Below, piece after piece: positions 45,114-56,727 of a DNA stretch of 64,000 nt. The first letter of the stretch is position 1. Every line of letters begins with the position of its first letter. Source of the stretch: Shinisaurus crocodilurus (lineage: Eukaryota > Chordata > Lepidosauria > Squamata > Shinisauridae); NCBI GenBank assembly GCA_021292165.1, contig CM037876.1, forward strand, positions 115,387,379-115,451,378, given 5' to 3'. Made by a program: the position numbers and the translations under genes. The notes beneath the pieces are model-generated. The model was not told the DNA's origin, made no database searches, and saw only the letters and a list, made by a program, of their open reading frames with translations.

Positions 45114-46147
45114 TGAATCATAGAATCATAGAATCATAGAAAAGTAGAGTTGGAAGGGGCCTACAAGGCCATCGAGTCCAACCCCCTGCTCAATGCAGGA
45201 ATCCAGGTCAAAGCATCTCTGACAGATGTCTGTCCAGCCGCACCTTGAATGCCTCCAGACTGGGAGAGCCCACCACCTCCCTAGGTAGTTGATTCCATTG
45301 TCTTATTGCTCTGACAGTCAGGAAATTTTTCCTGATGTTTAGGTGGAATCTAGGTTCCTGTAACTTGAGCCCATTATTCCGTGTCCTGCAAACTGGGATG
45401 AACGAGAAGAGATCTTTGCCCTCCTCTGTGTGACATCCCTTCAAATACTGGAAGAGTGCGATCATATCTCCCCTCAGTCTCCTCTTCTGAAGGCTAAACA
45501 TGCCCAGTTCTTTCAGTCTCTCCTCATAGGGCCTTGTTTCCAGTCCCTTTATCATCCTTGTTGCCCTCCTCTGAACCCTCTCCAGTTTGTCTATGTCCTT
45601 CTTAAAGTGAGGTGCCCAGAACTGGACGCAGTACTCAAGATGAGGCCTAACCAGTGCCGAGTAAAGGGGAATTATCACTTCCCGCGATTTGGAAGCTATA
45701 CTTCTATTAATACAGCCCAAAATTGCATTTGCCTTCTTTGCAGCCACATCGCATTGCTGGCTCATATTCAGTTTGTGATCTACCACAATTCCAAGATCCT
45801 TCTCACTTGTAGTATTGTTGAGCCAAGTGTCCCCCATTCTGTAACTCTGCATTTGGTTTCCTCTCCCTAGGTGCAGCACTTGGCATTTATCCCTGTTAAA
45901 TTTCATTCTGTTGTTTTCGGCCCAGCGCTCCAGCCTATCGAGGTCACTTTGAATTTTGTTTCTGTCTTCCAGAGTATTAGCTGTTCCACCCAACTTTGTG
46001 TCATCTGCAAATTTGATAAGCATTCCCTGCACCTCCTCATCCAAGTCATTAATAAAAATGTTGAAGAGCACCGGGCCCAGGACCGAGCCCTGTGGTACCC
46101 CGCTCGTTACCTCTCCCCAGTTTGAGAAGGAACCATTGATAAGCACT
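45114..46147 (-). mobile_element. CR1 LINE, 1 kb, 5'-truncated
   Basis: It begins mid-RT ([20 protein letters not shown]) and ends in three ATCATAGA units at the left. The 312-codon frame (46146-45208) is open and nearly identical to the matching parts of the copies at 4835 and 34885. That indicates a young family. Confidence 0.95.
45208..46146 (-). CDS. CR1 ORF2, distal RT and C-terminus
   Basis: This 312-codon open frame is the distal half of a CR1 reverse transcriptase. [20 protein letters not shown] is at about residues 17-36, [10 protein letters not shown] at about 46-55, the [18 protein letters not shown] region near 165-182, and the CR1 C-terminus last. It has no stops or frameshifts. 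The endonuclease and the first RT motifs are missing through 5' truncation, so it cannot be functional. The methionine is simply the first in the truncated frame. Confidence 0.92.
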   Translation of the reverse strand: MLINGSFSNWGEVTSGVPQGSVLGPVLFNIFINDLDEEVQGMLIKFADDTKLGGTANTLEDRNKIQSDLDRLERWAENNRMKFNRDKCQVLHLGRGNQMQSYRMGDTWLNNTTSEKDLGIVVDHKLNMSQQCDVAAKKANAILGCINRSIASKSREVIIPLYSALVRPHLEYCVQFWAPHFKKDIDKLERVQRRATRMIKGLETRPYEERLKELGMFSLQKRRLRGDMIALFQYLKGCHTEEGKDLFSFIPVCRTRNNGLKLQEPRFHLNIRKNFLTVRAIRQWNQLPREVVGSPSLEAFKVRLDRHLSEML

Positions 46148-46468
46148 CTTATTTCTCTTATTTCTGTTCTTTCTGGCTGATGCCCTTACAGTTTTCAGTA
46201 GGTATCAGAGGAAGCTGCAAGAGATGCAGTCACCATCCTTGATATAAAGAAGCTTAAAATGTTGGTAAAATCAAAGCTGTTGGCACTGAAAGAACAGTAT
46301 TTACTTGGTGGGTGGGTCAAGGCTTTCAAGGATGAAGCTGTTACACAGCCAGATGGAACATTGATGCTGAAAGGAATTCAGCTGGTAACAAAGCACAAGA
46401 AGAGACACAAGGAACATCACCAGTATGTATCTGACAGGAGAGATGTTGGTGCTGTCTGTAATGAAGTA

Positions 46469-46726
46469 CAGTGATACCTTGGATTGCAAGTAATTTGGTC
46501 TGAAAGCATTTTGCAAGACAAGCAATTTTTTTTCTAAATTTTGACTTGATAAACAAGCGACGTCTTGCAATACAAGTGTAGGGATGTAACCGCTCGCCTT
46601 GAGCGGGCGTAGTGGGCTGAAATCGGCCCCGCTCATGCCCGTCAGAGACTCGCTTTGATATAAGAGTGTTTTGGATTACAAGCACAGTTCCGGAACGAAT
46701 TATGCTTGCAATCCAAGGTATTACTG
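46469..46726. mobile_element. Mariner/Tigger-type MITE carrying a GC-rich insert
   Basis: The ends CAGTGATACCTTGGATTGCA and complement CAGTAATACCTTGGATTGCA are flanked by TA (46467-46468, 46727-46728). Relative to the copy at 22926, bases about 46577-46651 are extra, GC-rich sequence starting TAGGGATGTAACC. This resembles the start of the foldback element at 37737. Confidence 0.85.
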
Positions 46727-46837
46727 TAGTTGACTCTCTTGTTGAGTTCTTGAACAAACACTTGGAAGTTGATGCTGATCTGTTGCTGAATAAGAAGCCT
46801 TTGCCACCTTATAAGCTGGAAGCATGGTGCTAAGTAC

Positions 46838-47001
46838 CAGGGCCGGTGCTACCATTAGGCCAACTAGGCAGCTGCCTAGGGCGCAGGGCTAAAGGGGGCG
46901 CCAGAAATAGGGAGGGAGGGCTCAAGTGGGAAAGGGGGGGGCTAAATATCTGATCTTGCCTAGCGCACCAAACTGCACCAAACTGCCTTGCACCGGCCCT
47001 G
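46838..47001. mobile_element. Short hAT MITE
   Basis: Perfect 12-base ends CAGGGCCGGTGC / GCACCGGCCCTG are flanked by CTAAGTAC (46830-46837) and CTAGGTAC (47002-47009), an 8-bp duplication with one change. It lies inside the transposase remnant. Confidence 0.82.
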
Positions 47002-48659
47002 CTAGGTACAGAACTCAATCTGGCAGAACTCTCGCTAGAATATGAGGTCAACTTGACAGCATCAATGATGTTCGCAAAATGACATTGTCCCATTTGGTCC
47101 ATTTTCTTGCATTATCAAAGAAAACAGAAATGTGACAACACTCGTGGCATGTCTTTTAGTGGCTAAGCCTCATAGTGCTGATGTTGAACGTCTCATCAGC
47201 ACAAAGTGTCACATAAGTCCATAACCAGAAACAGACTCTCAGTTGAGTCAGAAAAAGAATACCTCTACATCTATCACAATATAGATTATAGATCATTGAA
47301 TGGGATCCTAGGGCATCAGTGCTCCAATGGATGCCTAAATGAGAGCACAGAACCAGAGAAACAGCTAAGCAAGAGGGCAGAGGTGGTTTAAAGGAATTTT
47401 CTCAGAGGCCTCCAAGCCACCCTGCTCATCCCACCCAGTCCTCGATGGTGACAATCTGACCTTCTTTTAAAAAAGGAAATTTTGATGTCAGAGGTACAGT
47501 GTGAGAGGAGGTATGGCATGTGGCACAATTATGCAGTCTTCTTCTTTTCATTTGTGCTGCTATGTGCCACTGTTATATACCTACATATACTGTTGATATG
47601 TACATGAGTTAATAAATGCTTTTGACTAGTCAAGCGGTTGATCCCAATAATATATGGTTAGTATAAGGTTAGGAAGAATGAAAGGAAACAGTAATCATCT
47701 TAATGTTCTATTTCTTTATCTTATTTTCTTATCTATTTCTTTTAAGAAGCAACCTTGTTCCATATTAAAGTCCATATTCCCAAGTGCACAAAAACTTATT
47801 TTCCACTGCACCATTTTTTCCCCCAACTGCACAAAATGTGTCCAGCTGCACATTAGAATAAACCCTGGAGAGAGTTCGGCTAGCTGTTGAGAAATATCTT
47901 GAAAGTTGCAAATATTAATGTTATCCAACTGCAAAAGTATAATTAGGGAAGTAAATTGTCTTTTTTTTTTTTAATGAGGGAAACCATTATTTTCAGCATG
48001 TATCTTTTTCTTTAAAAAGAAAAGTCTGTTTACATAAAGTGTTTGGAAGATCCAGCTTACCATAGAAGGCAGCGTTTGCATCTATTTGTTAAGGTCAAGC
48101 TGCTCTCCCACCCACCTCAATACCGCATCTGTCCTTTTTCTAGCCATATGACTCAGTCAGCTGCAAATGACACCTAAGTAACACTGTCGCCCTTGTGGTG
48201 AAATGTATCCCTTTTTGTCTCCATACGAGACAATGAGTCTCCTATGGTCTAGTTTACAAAGTCACGTTTTGGGCCAGCTAATGGCCATCAGTAAATTTTA
48301 TTGCCACTAACCCCATTTTGCTACCTTGGTCTGTGCCTACAGAGACGATCTACTGCATATAACTAGAATTCCACGATTATTTTTTTAAAAAATGAGTCCT
48401 ATAATGAGGTATACTACAAAGTCTAATATTTTACTAATATTATGACTAGATTTTCTTTTCTTCCATTGCACTACATATACAAAGAAAAAGTTGCCATCTT
48501 CAACATAGGTGAACAATAAAAGAAGCTATTTAACCATGTGGACAACAGCTGCAACCAGCAACGACACAAGTTACAGTTAGTGATAAAGTGGCTTCATGAA
48601 ATACTGGAGCAATTTCTGTGGTTGTTAGCAAGGTTCCAACATGCAGAGAAAACATTTTA

Positions 48660-49145
48660 TTTATTTTAAATATTTATATTTTGCTCTTCAGTATAAATAT
48701 ACTTAGGATGACTTATACAGGAGGAGGAGGAGGAGGAGGAGGAGGAGGAGGAGGAGGAGGAGGAGGAGGAGGAGAAGAAGAAGAAGAAGAAAATACTGAA
48801 AAGCATAAAACAGCAGATAAAAACTGGCAACAATAAAATCACCCACAGTTTAATAATAAAAAGCCTGGGGAAATGAAAAGGGTTTTGCCTTGCGCCAAAA
48901 AGATAGCAAGGTAAGCACCAGGTGGGTTTCCCTGGAGGGAGGATTCCATAAACAGGGCACCTAGCTGAGAAGATTCTCTCCCTCATCACCTCACTTCTGA
49001 TGGTGGATACACTCAGTGGAGGGGCTCAGATGTTGATGACAGCAAATGGGCAGGGTGAGTGCAAGTAGATGTTTTTCAGGTAGCCTGCTCCCAAGGGTTT
49101 TAAAGGCAAGCACCAGCACCTTGAATTGTGCTTGGAAACAGGCCT
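48660..49145 (-). mobile_element. L2-type LINE, 3' end
   Basis: On the minus strand the sequence encodes the L2 C-terminal pattern. GILPPGKPTWCLPCYLFGAR is a WNPPSRE-like segment, followed by FHFPRLF, then a 3' UTR ending in TTTATTTT at 48660. A GGA microsatellite has expanded within the UTR. Confidence 0.65.
48720..48790. repeat. (GGA)n(GAA)n microsatellite
   Basis: About 18 GGA/AGG units grade into GAA units. They produce artefactual glycine or serine runs in translation. Confidence 0.95.
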
Positions 49146-50389
49146 AGCTAGTGAAAGATTAGGGGGGACTGCTAATCTTTTGCTGGCTAGGCACAAGACT
49201 TTCATGTTCCATTCTGAATCCCCAACTCCATCTTGGAGTGCATAAGCAGCTGGGTCCTAAAGGCTAATACTCATCCTCCTCAATTGGCCTTAATGACCAC
49301 ACGTATTTTCTGCCCTGGGTATGGGTTCATCAAAGCCCCCACCACTTAACACCAGGAGCCAAGGAGGCACCTACTCAAGTATGGTCATGTACACCTTCGT
49401 GATTAAAAGTTTTCTCGAACTGATGTATAACACCCATACTTACCTCAATCAATCAGCATAGGATTATCATTAGTTTGTAACAGTAAAGAAGGCCTTGTTC
49501 GGTTTGCAACTACAGGTAACTCCATCAAGACTCCTTTGTGCAAAACTGTATTTAAGTTGTGCCTTAGTTCTTAGAAACTCTTTTCTGTATCACAAAAAGC
49601 TGAACATTCTGCTGATCACCAGTCTTGTCCAGAAAGCAGATAATAAACTAATCCTGAGCTAAAAGCAATTTGGCTCCCTACCTCATCTATCTGAGATCAT
49701 GATTCCAAATTAACCCTTTCCATTTCCTGATATCAAACCTGTGACAGTTAGGTCCCAAGAGCTACACTATGGTTCATGCTAAACATAGCTTTTATGTTTG
49801 CACCAGGCTTAAAGAGATAAAAGTTCAGGTAAAAATATAGCCATGTTGCTCACCACCTATAAACTGCAACGTATTCCCTTTTTGTATGTTTACTTTCTTC
49901 TACACTGCATATGTGTGTGAGTGTATATGCACACACATCACTGATGGCAAAAAAGTTCATTATGCACTTCTTTTGCCATTGAGTAAAGCATATCTGAACT
50001 TATTTTGTGCATATTTATTTTGTATTTCTTCCTTTCTCCCTTAGCTATTAAATGATGGCACAAGTTGGACCATAAAATGCAGCAGGGTGCGGTGCTCTTA
50101 TGTAATCAAGGCAAAAGCATGAAATCTTGTCTTTATTCCCCCCTCCCCCCGTGCAATTCTTTACAAAGTAAGGGCGCCAACCTGGATTCTGCAATTCCTA
50201 TCTAAATCCCTGCCAGTTGCGGCTAAATTGTAATGTTAACCAACCAATTTAAAACCATTACTGACATAGAAACATGTATTTAGAGATTCTGTGCCAACTA
50301 TGAAACCACACAGTTTTTTCAAATCATGTGAACAGGATACTCTATATGGAATGCTAAATGCTAAAACCCACATTGGTTTTTGGGGTTAC

Positions 50390-50470
50390 CTTTCTTGATT
50401 GCTCAGTTTGGCATACGTGGCTTTGACCAACTCTGGGCACTTCAGCAAATGGTTGGTAACAATCAAGAAC
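50390..50470 (-). CDS. ATXN10: ATXN10 internal exon (probably exon 6)
   Basis: This 81-base exon reads one base, 26 codons and two bases. The peptide includes VTNHLLKCPELVKA and AKLSNQER, matching the armadillo-like part of ataxin-10 where human has a similar KSPELVQ...NNQER stretch. On the minus strand the acceptor is a pyrimidine tract ending CTTTCAG and the donor is GTAACC. The last two bases (AG) join the first base (G) of the next exon at 31616 to complete an arginine codon. Ataxin-10 is a cytoplasmic alpha-solenoid protein linked to neurite growth and cytokinesis. The upstream exon was not found to the right and probably lies beyond base 64000. The exon number is inferred from human gene structure. 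Confidence 0.9.
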
Positions 50471-50837
50471 CTGAAAGGAGGGGGGGGGAAATGCTCTTGG
50501 TTACAAGAAAACTGCAAAGTTAGCTCCTCTGCACTCTATTAATTTAGTTCACACTAGCACTTTACAAAAGTTGGTCACTAGCCAAGTTACATTTCTACCA
50601 GTACCTGCTAAACCATATAAGCAGCCAACAAAACTACAAATTTAACAGACTTTTTTTTTTTTTTTTTGCTGCCATGTAAATGTGTCATAGGAAATCCTTT
50701 TAAAGATTCAAGCCTATCAGTATATTCACTCATTACTAAATGGGAAACCCTCTATGTTTGGATTTTGGATAAGATCAAGCTGACTTCCTCGCCCTCTCCT
50801 CCCCCCAGCTTATACAGAAGAGAGATTGTTACAACGT

Positions 50838-50935
50838 TAAGGCTGTTATCCTATATAACTTACAGGAGAATAAGTTCCATTGAACTCAATGTGACTTACT
50901 TCTGAGAAGACACACATAAGATTGTGCTGTAAACA
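50838..50935. mobile_element. MITE with ATCCTATA / ATAAGATTGTGCTGTAA ends
   Basis: Left TTAAGGCTGTTATCCTATAT and the right half with ACACATAAGATTGTGCTGTA are imperfect inverted repeats. The core has GTTCCATTGAACTCAATGTG, itself a short inverted repeat. It is related by its ends to 3287-3413. A degenerate half copy lies near 39223-39285. Confidence 0.6.
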
Positions 50936-52203
50936 GCAGAAAAGAGCAGGCTCCTTGAGACCAACCACATTATATACGTAGTTATTTCATTGCAAAACCA
51001 TATACCTTGCTACCCTTGAGTAGCAAGATCTACCTCCCATTTCCAAGTAGCAAATCTGGCTGAAGAAGAGGAGGATTGATGAATGTGGACGGGCTCAGAG
51101 CCAAGCAACATGTTATATGCAGGGGGTGGGCGTGGAACCAAAAATGTCATTCCTGTGGAAAGATCTTTTCCATAGCAGTGCTTACTCTGTGATACTACAT
51201 AATTGCATTGAGAGCTTTTCCTGCTCCCACAAATGTGAAATGGGGGTGAGGAAACCCACAACATGGAGTAAACGTTCCTAAATGTTATAGGACAAAGGAG
51301 GATAATTCAACAAAGAATGAAGCCCTTTTTGGCAGCATCTTGATGGTACACAGGAAGTGCCACAGCGCCCACACAACTAAATCAAAATGAATTTTGTGAC
51401 CCCCCCCCCACTTGTGGCTCCACCCACAGAGGCATTATATTTATATTATGCAACATGGTCAAGCTTTTGAGCTAAGAATGAGTAGGGACACCAGATGTGC
51501 TTTGCCCGGCTTCAGGGAAAGAAACCACACCTACACGCTGTGCATGGTCTATTCAAAGGTTAAGTATTTTTATGGTTTTCTTGAGATGGTCCTTGTAGAA
51601 TACCAGAATTGCTTCTACATATGTCAAGTATCTGTTACTGCACTAGAATTAAGGAACATTTTCCCCCAATGAACAATAGTTCTCAAACCCTCACTTGCCA
51701 CTGGAACTTGCAACATGTAGAAGAACTGCAACTTTCTAGAAACTAAAAACAACTTTGTCCTTTGAAGAGTAAAACATTTTGTAGATAGAAAGAAAAATAT
51801 CCTAAGTTACTAAGGAAGAAAGGATTTCCAACCCATCAGTAGACTGAAGAATATTGTTACACATAGCTGAAGGATAATGTACACATTATACCAAGGCAAA
51901 AACAGTTTCACAATTCCCTTTTCAAAATTTTCCTCACAGCCCCTAGCCACAGCCATTGGGTTTTCTATTCTTACTTGACAGCACAAGTTATGACAACAGA
52001 CAAAATGGGGTTGGGAAACTTGTAGAAGTGCTGTTTCAAGAAGTGTCTATATTCATACATACTTATTCCAAATAAGCATGAACAAATGTCAAGCAGAAGA
52101 GCACAGCTTTATTTCTTCCCCCTAGTATCCTCTTCTTAAGTACCTCTTACAGAGATCTGTACTTTGGCCTCTTCAAATATACTACTACTAGACAGAGTAG
52201 TGG

Positions 52204-52580
52204 TGCAAGCTCATAAGAATGTAAGAAGAGCCATATTGGATCAGACCAAGTGTCCATCTAGTCCAGCATTCTGTTCACACGTCTCCCTATCCACTTTCTC
52301 CACACCATACATAATTGTGTACACCTCTATCATGTCTCCCTTTACTCATCCTTTTTTCTAAGCTAAACAGTCCCAGAAGTTGTAACCTTTCCTCACAGAG
52401 GAGTTGCTCAAGCCCCGTGATCATTTTGGTTGCCCTTTTCTGCACCTTTTCCAAATCTACAATATCCTTTTTGAAGTGTAGTGACCAGAACTGTACACAG
52501 TATTCCAAGCGTGGTCGCACAATAGATTTATATAAGGGCCGTATGATATTGGCGGCAGTTTTATTTTCAATCCTCTGCTA
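52204..52580 (-). mobile_element. Old CR1-like LINE, C-terminal part
   Basis: The minus strand encodes [20 protein letters not shown] and [16 protein letters not shown] with frameshifts. The 3' UTR differs from the young CR1s: it ends with a TAAGAAGAGCCATATTGGAT module instead of ATTCTATG. It is therefore a different and older subfamily. Confidence 0.8.
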
Positions 52581-54904
52581 AACTCCTCTGCTTCAGTTAG
52601 GGCTGCACTGTTTAGTTGATTAATTAGTTATATTAATCCATTAAAAAACTTTTTCTTAAAAAAAATACATCTAATACAAGTACTTAAACTACAGACATCA
52701 TGTTAGAAGACACATTTCACCTTCTCTTACATGTAGGAGGGAATGTGTGATGGAGCTTGCTGCAAAATAATTATGTACTATTTAAAAACAAATAATACTT
52801 TCCCAGAACTTTAATTTTAATATGTAAATGTATGCAAATTGATCTAATCATGATTTATATTAACAACAAACGGATATTTATTTAATTGGGTGACAACCCT
52901 AAATCCAATCCCTAATGGCATGTCCATGGTGTTTCTAAAATAAATGGCTTTTGGTGAGGATGAATCACAATGTAGTTCTGAAGCATTTTTCCCCATCCCA
53001 GACAAGTTTGCAGGTTCCAGGCTTACAATAGATAACATATGGCATCCTACATAGTTTTTTTCCATTCTACAGACAGTAGCATCCAAAAGACATAGTACTC
53101 TTCTCTGTTGCTGATTAGGGCAAACCAAAATAGAGAAATAAATCTGTCTTCTTAAAGACTTTTCAATTTTCCAGAGCCTAAGGCATGACTTTTGAGCTGC
53201 TTGTGTGTAAAGAACAGGGGTTTTTTTTCTAAAAAAGGGAAGAAATACAACTGAGAAGTGCAATTGGATCATTTTACACTGTAGTTCATGACATTCCCAT
53301 CTTATTTCTGCTATCTTCACTTCCCCTGGCGAGGAAAACACATGAGTACATAATTACAGTAATGATTAAAGGACCAGGATAATAAACAGAGCAGGAGAAG
53401 CTGGGTAGATTAAACTTTAATATTTGATTTTATATATGAATGATTTGGCACGACATGAATTGCACAAAATCTATCCTCAGTCAGCATTGCAAATCATCCA
53501 CAAAGGTTCCTTGCCTCAGGGTGTTTTGTTTGTTTGTTTGTTTGTTTATGCTAGTCCATTTACACCCATGCTAGTCATTATGATATAAGGATAGCCTTAT
53601 AATTAGTAAACCACTAGTATATCTAGCTTAGTACTACCTACTTTATTTATGAACAGCTCTCCAGGGTTCCAGTTAGGAGTCTTTCCCAGCCGTTACCTGA
53701 ATATATCATGAACTTAATCTGGAATTTTAACTGAATATATCATGAACTTAATCTGGAATTTTTAGACATGGAGAACATTCTACACCTGACCTATTTACCC
53801 TTCTGTAACACACTGGGTCTGAAAGGGGATGGTGGAGGGAGAGAGAGAAATCAGTTCTTCAGTTCACAAAAGCTTTCCTGCTCAAGGCAATTCTTACATG
53901 CCACAGGATACCAGATAAGTGGTTACTAAGTAGGCTCTAGAGCCGTCCAACTCTTTTGGGTGGAACCTAATAATGGAGCAGATGTTTACAGTCAAAAGGT
54001 CAAAGTCCCACTTTTAGTTACCTCACAACCCTAAACTCAACATTGCCACCCTAGTAAGCTGTGCAAGGATGAGATTTTTTAAAGATTCATGCAAGTATGA
54101 ATCTTAAAAGATTTGTTGGGCCTTAAGAGCAAGGCCAGACAATCTCTAAGGAGACTAAGTTGAATTGTGTTGTGTTTTAAAAAGGAAGCATTGTAATGTT
54201 TCCCAGATGTGTGATCACCTGTTTGACTCACCTCAAAGCTTCCAATACTGGACCTGAAGAAATTCAATCTGCCATAACAGGTACAGCCAGGTATTGTCTT
54301 CTATTACCTGCCCAAACCATTGCTGACTGTGCTTCCTATTCCTTGTTGCTGGTTCTGATTGCCTTATCATCTCTTGCTGCTTATTTTATTTTGATGTTAT
54401 TGTTTTATTTTTATTTTAACCCACCATTTTGGTTTCTTTGAAGGATCTTCTCTTCCCATATATTCCTACCCATACCCTGAGATCATTAACAGAGGCCCTG
54501 TTCCAAGTGCCCTCACATGCTGAGACCCAAGGCTTCTCTACATGAGGCATTTATTGTGTCCTCACCCATGGTAGTTTGCAGGTGCTTTACACGACGTTGT
54601 CATCCTCCAAGGCCTCTCCCATGCTTTCCGAGCATTTCCATGGCTATTTTTTAGAATGAGGAAAATGAGCTATTAAACGGGTATCATGCTATGAAACACT
54701 ACAAAATGGTTGTGCATTTTTGCAATTCTGCTATACCACAGCGCCACCTTGTGGTTGTGTAATGAAACATATAGAAAGGCAGAGAAAGAAAAACCTAAAA
54801 AAAAGAAAGAAACACATGTAAAGGAACCAATATTAATCCCTCAAAGAATCTGGAAGCAGAAGCCTCGGTAAAGTGGCAGGTTAAAAGCCTCATGTAGAAA
54901 AGCC

Positions 54905-55282
54905 CACAGCGGTGGACACGTGAGAAAGGGCCTTTTCAGCAATAGCCCCCCACCAACATCCACCTGGTGCTTACTTTAATGTCCTTTTGGTATGAGGCAA
55001 ACTGCCTTTTTTTATCCTCACATGCTTTTAAAACTCTTTATATTTGTATTGCCATGATGTGTTTTAAGATGGTTTTAACTCAGTGGAAAAAAATTAGCTA
55101 TCTTCATTGTTGCTTGTTATAATTTTACCCTGCTTTGTTTTAAATTGATTATGTTATAGTTGTGCTGCTCTTCTGAATTTATATACATAGATTTTGGGGT
55201 TTTATTTCTTATTATTTCCTGTACATTGCCCTGAGAACAATTGTTATAGGGTGATTAACAAATCAAATAAAAAGAAAAAAAG
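54905..55282 (+). mobile_element. L2-type LINE, 3' end
   Basis: The plus strand has the degraded L2 C-terminus and then a T-rich UTR. The tail GTGATTAACAAATCAAATAA plus A-rich sequence ends near 55282. Confidence 0.5.
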
Positions 55283-55494
55283 ATACAATGTTACAAAATA
55301 AAAACTCCCCTGCCCAGATGCTTTTCAACTCATGTGGTTTCAGACCTGTGTTCACAAGGTTAACACTGATCCAGAACATTGAGGGAAGAAGAGAAAACCA
55401 GCCAGTAGCACTGTTGCGCAGGAAGTTTCAGAGAAACAATGGCTCATAGGAAAAGTGTTACGCTCCCCACCCCCCACGCTCTTGCTTGCTCGCT

Positions 55495-55545
55495 TTCGCA
55501 CACTCTCTCTCTCTCACACACACAAACTCACACACACACCCCACA
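55495..55545. repeat. CT/CA-rich compound microsatellite
   Basis: CTCT, CACA and ACAC runs with interruptions. Confidence 0.75.
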
Positions 55546-55863
55546 ACAGTTTTTTTTTGCAGTAGAGAAAGGGTGGTTGGGCTAATGTTACTTGTGGATG
55601 CAGGAAGTTGTGGTAGTTTCTGTAGGGGGTGGGAGTGGGTTCTGAGGTTGGATCTCCCCCTCTGAGGTTAGACTTGTAATGGCACCTCTTTCCAGACAGG
55701 ACTAGTTACTTGCTACTTTGACTAAGAAAGCTGACCACCCAATCCTACCTGCCCTTCCAGAGAGCTCCAACATTATAGCTTCCAACAAAAGTATAGATAA
55801 CCTCAAAAGAGAGGAAGGGGCACCATTCTCTCCACACCAGTTTCCTTCCCTCCACACCCCCTC

Positions 55864-55895
55864 TCTTTCTTTCTTTCTTTCTTTCTTTCTTTTCT
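55864..55895. repeat. (CTTT)n microsatellite
   Basis: About seven TTTC units. Confidence 0.9.
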
Positions 55896-55979
55896 TGAAC
55901 TGTTTTCCTTTGACTGACATCAGTTCCAGGGCTAACATAATTCTCCCTCCGTTCTGGACAGTATATACTGGGTTATTTC

Positions 55980-56727
55980 CAGGGATAGGGACTCGGACTC
56001 GAGGACTCGACTCGTGAGTCGGACTGAGTCCCCCCTCTGACTCGAGTCTGACTCGAGTCCCAATATTTTTAATGGGACTCGAGACTCGACTCGGGACTCG
56101 AGACCAAGGACTCTCCAACATCCCTGGGCTGTGCCAGGAGTGGAGAGGAGCGCGATCACCGGTGAAGAGCGCATGGAAGCGAGGCGTGCCGCTGCTCAGC
56201 CACTATGGACAGCTACCAGGAGCGCAGCCCCAACGATATATTGAGATTTATTTTGATTGATGTGTTGTTGTGGGGGGTTAGGGTTAGGGTCAGACATTTT
56301 GGGTTGGGCTGCCTCTGCCTGCCTGTTTGGGGTTCCCAGCCTCCTCTGCCTGCCTGGTCTCTTCTTGACCAGTTCCACAGTTGAATTGTCCAAGACTGCC
56401 TGCCTGCTTTGGGGTTCACTGCCTCCTCTGCCTGCCTGGTTATTTTGGGTTTGTCTGCCTGGTCTGTTCTTGCCAAAATCAGCTGCAGAGTTTTGAAATA
56501 AAAAGGCACACTTGTGCCTAGAATTTATTTAAGCCACACATCTGAAGTAGCCTTATTTTGTTGGGGGAAAACCCCATTGATTTTAATAGGGACTCGTGGA
56601 GTCAGTTTTGGAAGTGACTCGGGAGTCACCATTTTGGACCAAGGACTCAGACTCGGACTCGAGACTCGGGTCCAAAGACTCGTGACTTGACTCGTGACTC
56701 GAGCTCAAGGACTCTTCAACATCCCTG
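55980..56727. mobile_element. Non-autonomous hAT element with ACTCGAG-type subterminal arrays (copy 2)
   Basis: It has the same family as 30358-31120 but inverted orientation. The ends are CAGGGATAGG and CATCCCTG, with an exact 8-bp duplication GTTATTTC (55972-55979, 56728-56735). The terminal 120 bases are again runs of ACTCG, GACTC and CGAGT words. The middle is colinear with copy 1, including the TTAGGGTTAGGG stretch and the Q/K/R-rich reading frame (56509-56213, minus). Confidence 0.9.

Larger units (their letters stand above)
46200..47391 (+). pseudogene. hAT-like transposase C-terminal remnant
   Basis: With two MITEs skipped, the plus strand gives decayed coding sequence. AARDAVTILDIKKLKMLVK is followed by DGTLMLKGIQLVTKHKKRHK and VDSLVEFLNKHLEVDADLLL. 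Later, in shifting frames, come KPHSADVERLIS and ITRNRLSVESEKEYLYIYHN. The last two resemble the hAT dimerisation region (the ...SADVERLIS...LS.E....YL pattern). The left side is cut by a CR1 and several frameshifts are present. It may be a dead transposon or a retrocopy of a transposon-derived host gene. No intact frame, DDE residues or BED finger can be assigned. Confidence 0.55.
31617..50389 (-). other. ATXN10: ATXN10 intron (probably intron 6)
   Basis: This 18.8-kb intron holds the disrupted I-like LINE (34.4-41.2 kb) and its four insertions, an internally deleted DIRS, CR1 copies, a hAT transposase remnant and several MITEs. Unassigned stretches are 31720-33126, 33463-34389, 42466-43068, 43457-44956, 47392-48659 and 49146-50389. 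The second includes an old repeat near 33880-33960. 43457-44400 is GC-richer and has an AATAAAG poly(A)-like signal near 43930, so it could be part of an LTR or retropseudogene. I could not identify it. Bases 32736-33087 have weak terminal inverted repeats (CAGTACCCAAT / ATTGGATACTG) and may be another MITE. Confidence 0.8.

Noticed and set aside
48666..48989. Serine-rich protein with a phenylalanine run
   Set aside because: It is the translation of a GGA/GAA microsatellite within an L2 3' end.
52844..53341. 165-codon minus-strand open frame as an upstream ATXN10 exon
   Set aside because: It has no match to ataxin-10 residues upstream of the 50390 exon and no fitting splice sites. AT-rich intron can leave frames this long by chance.
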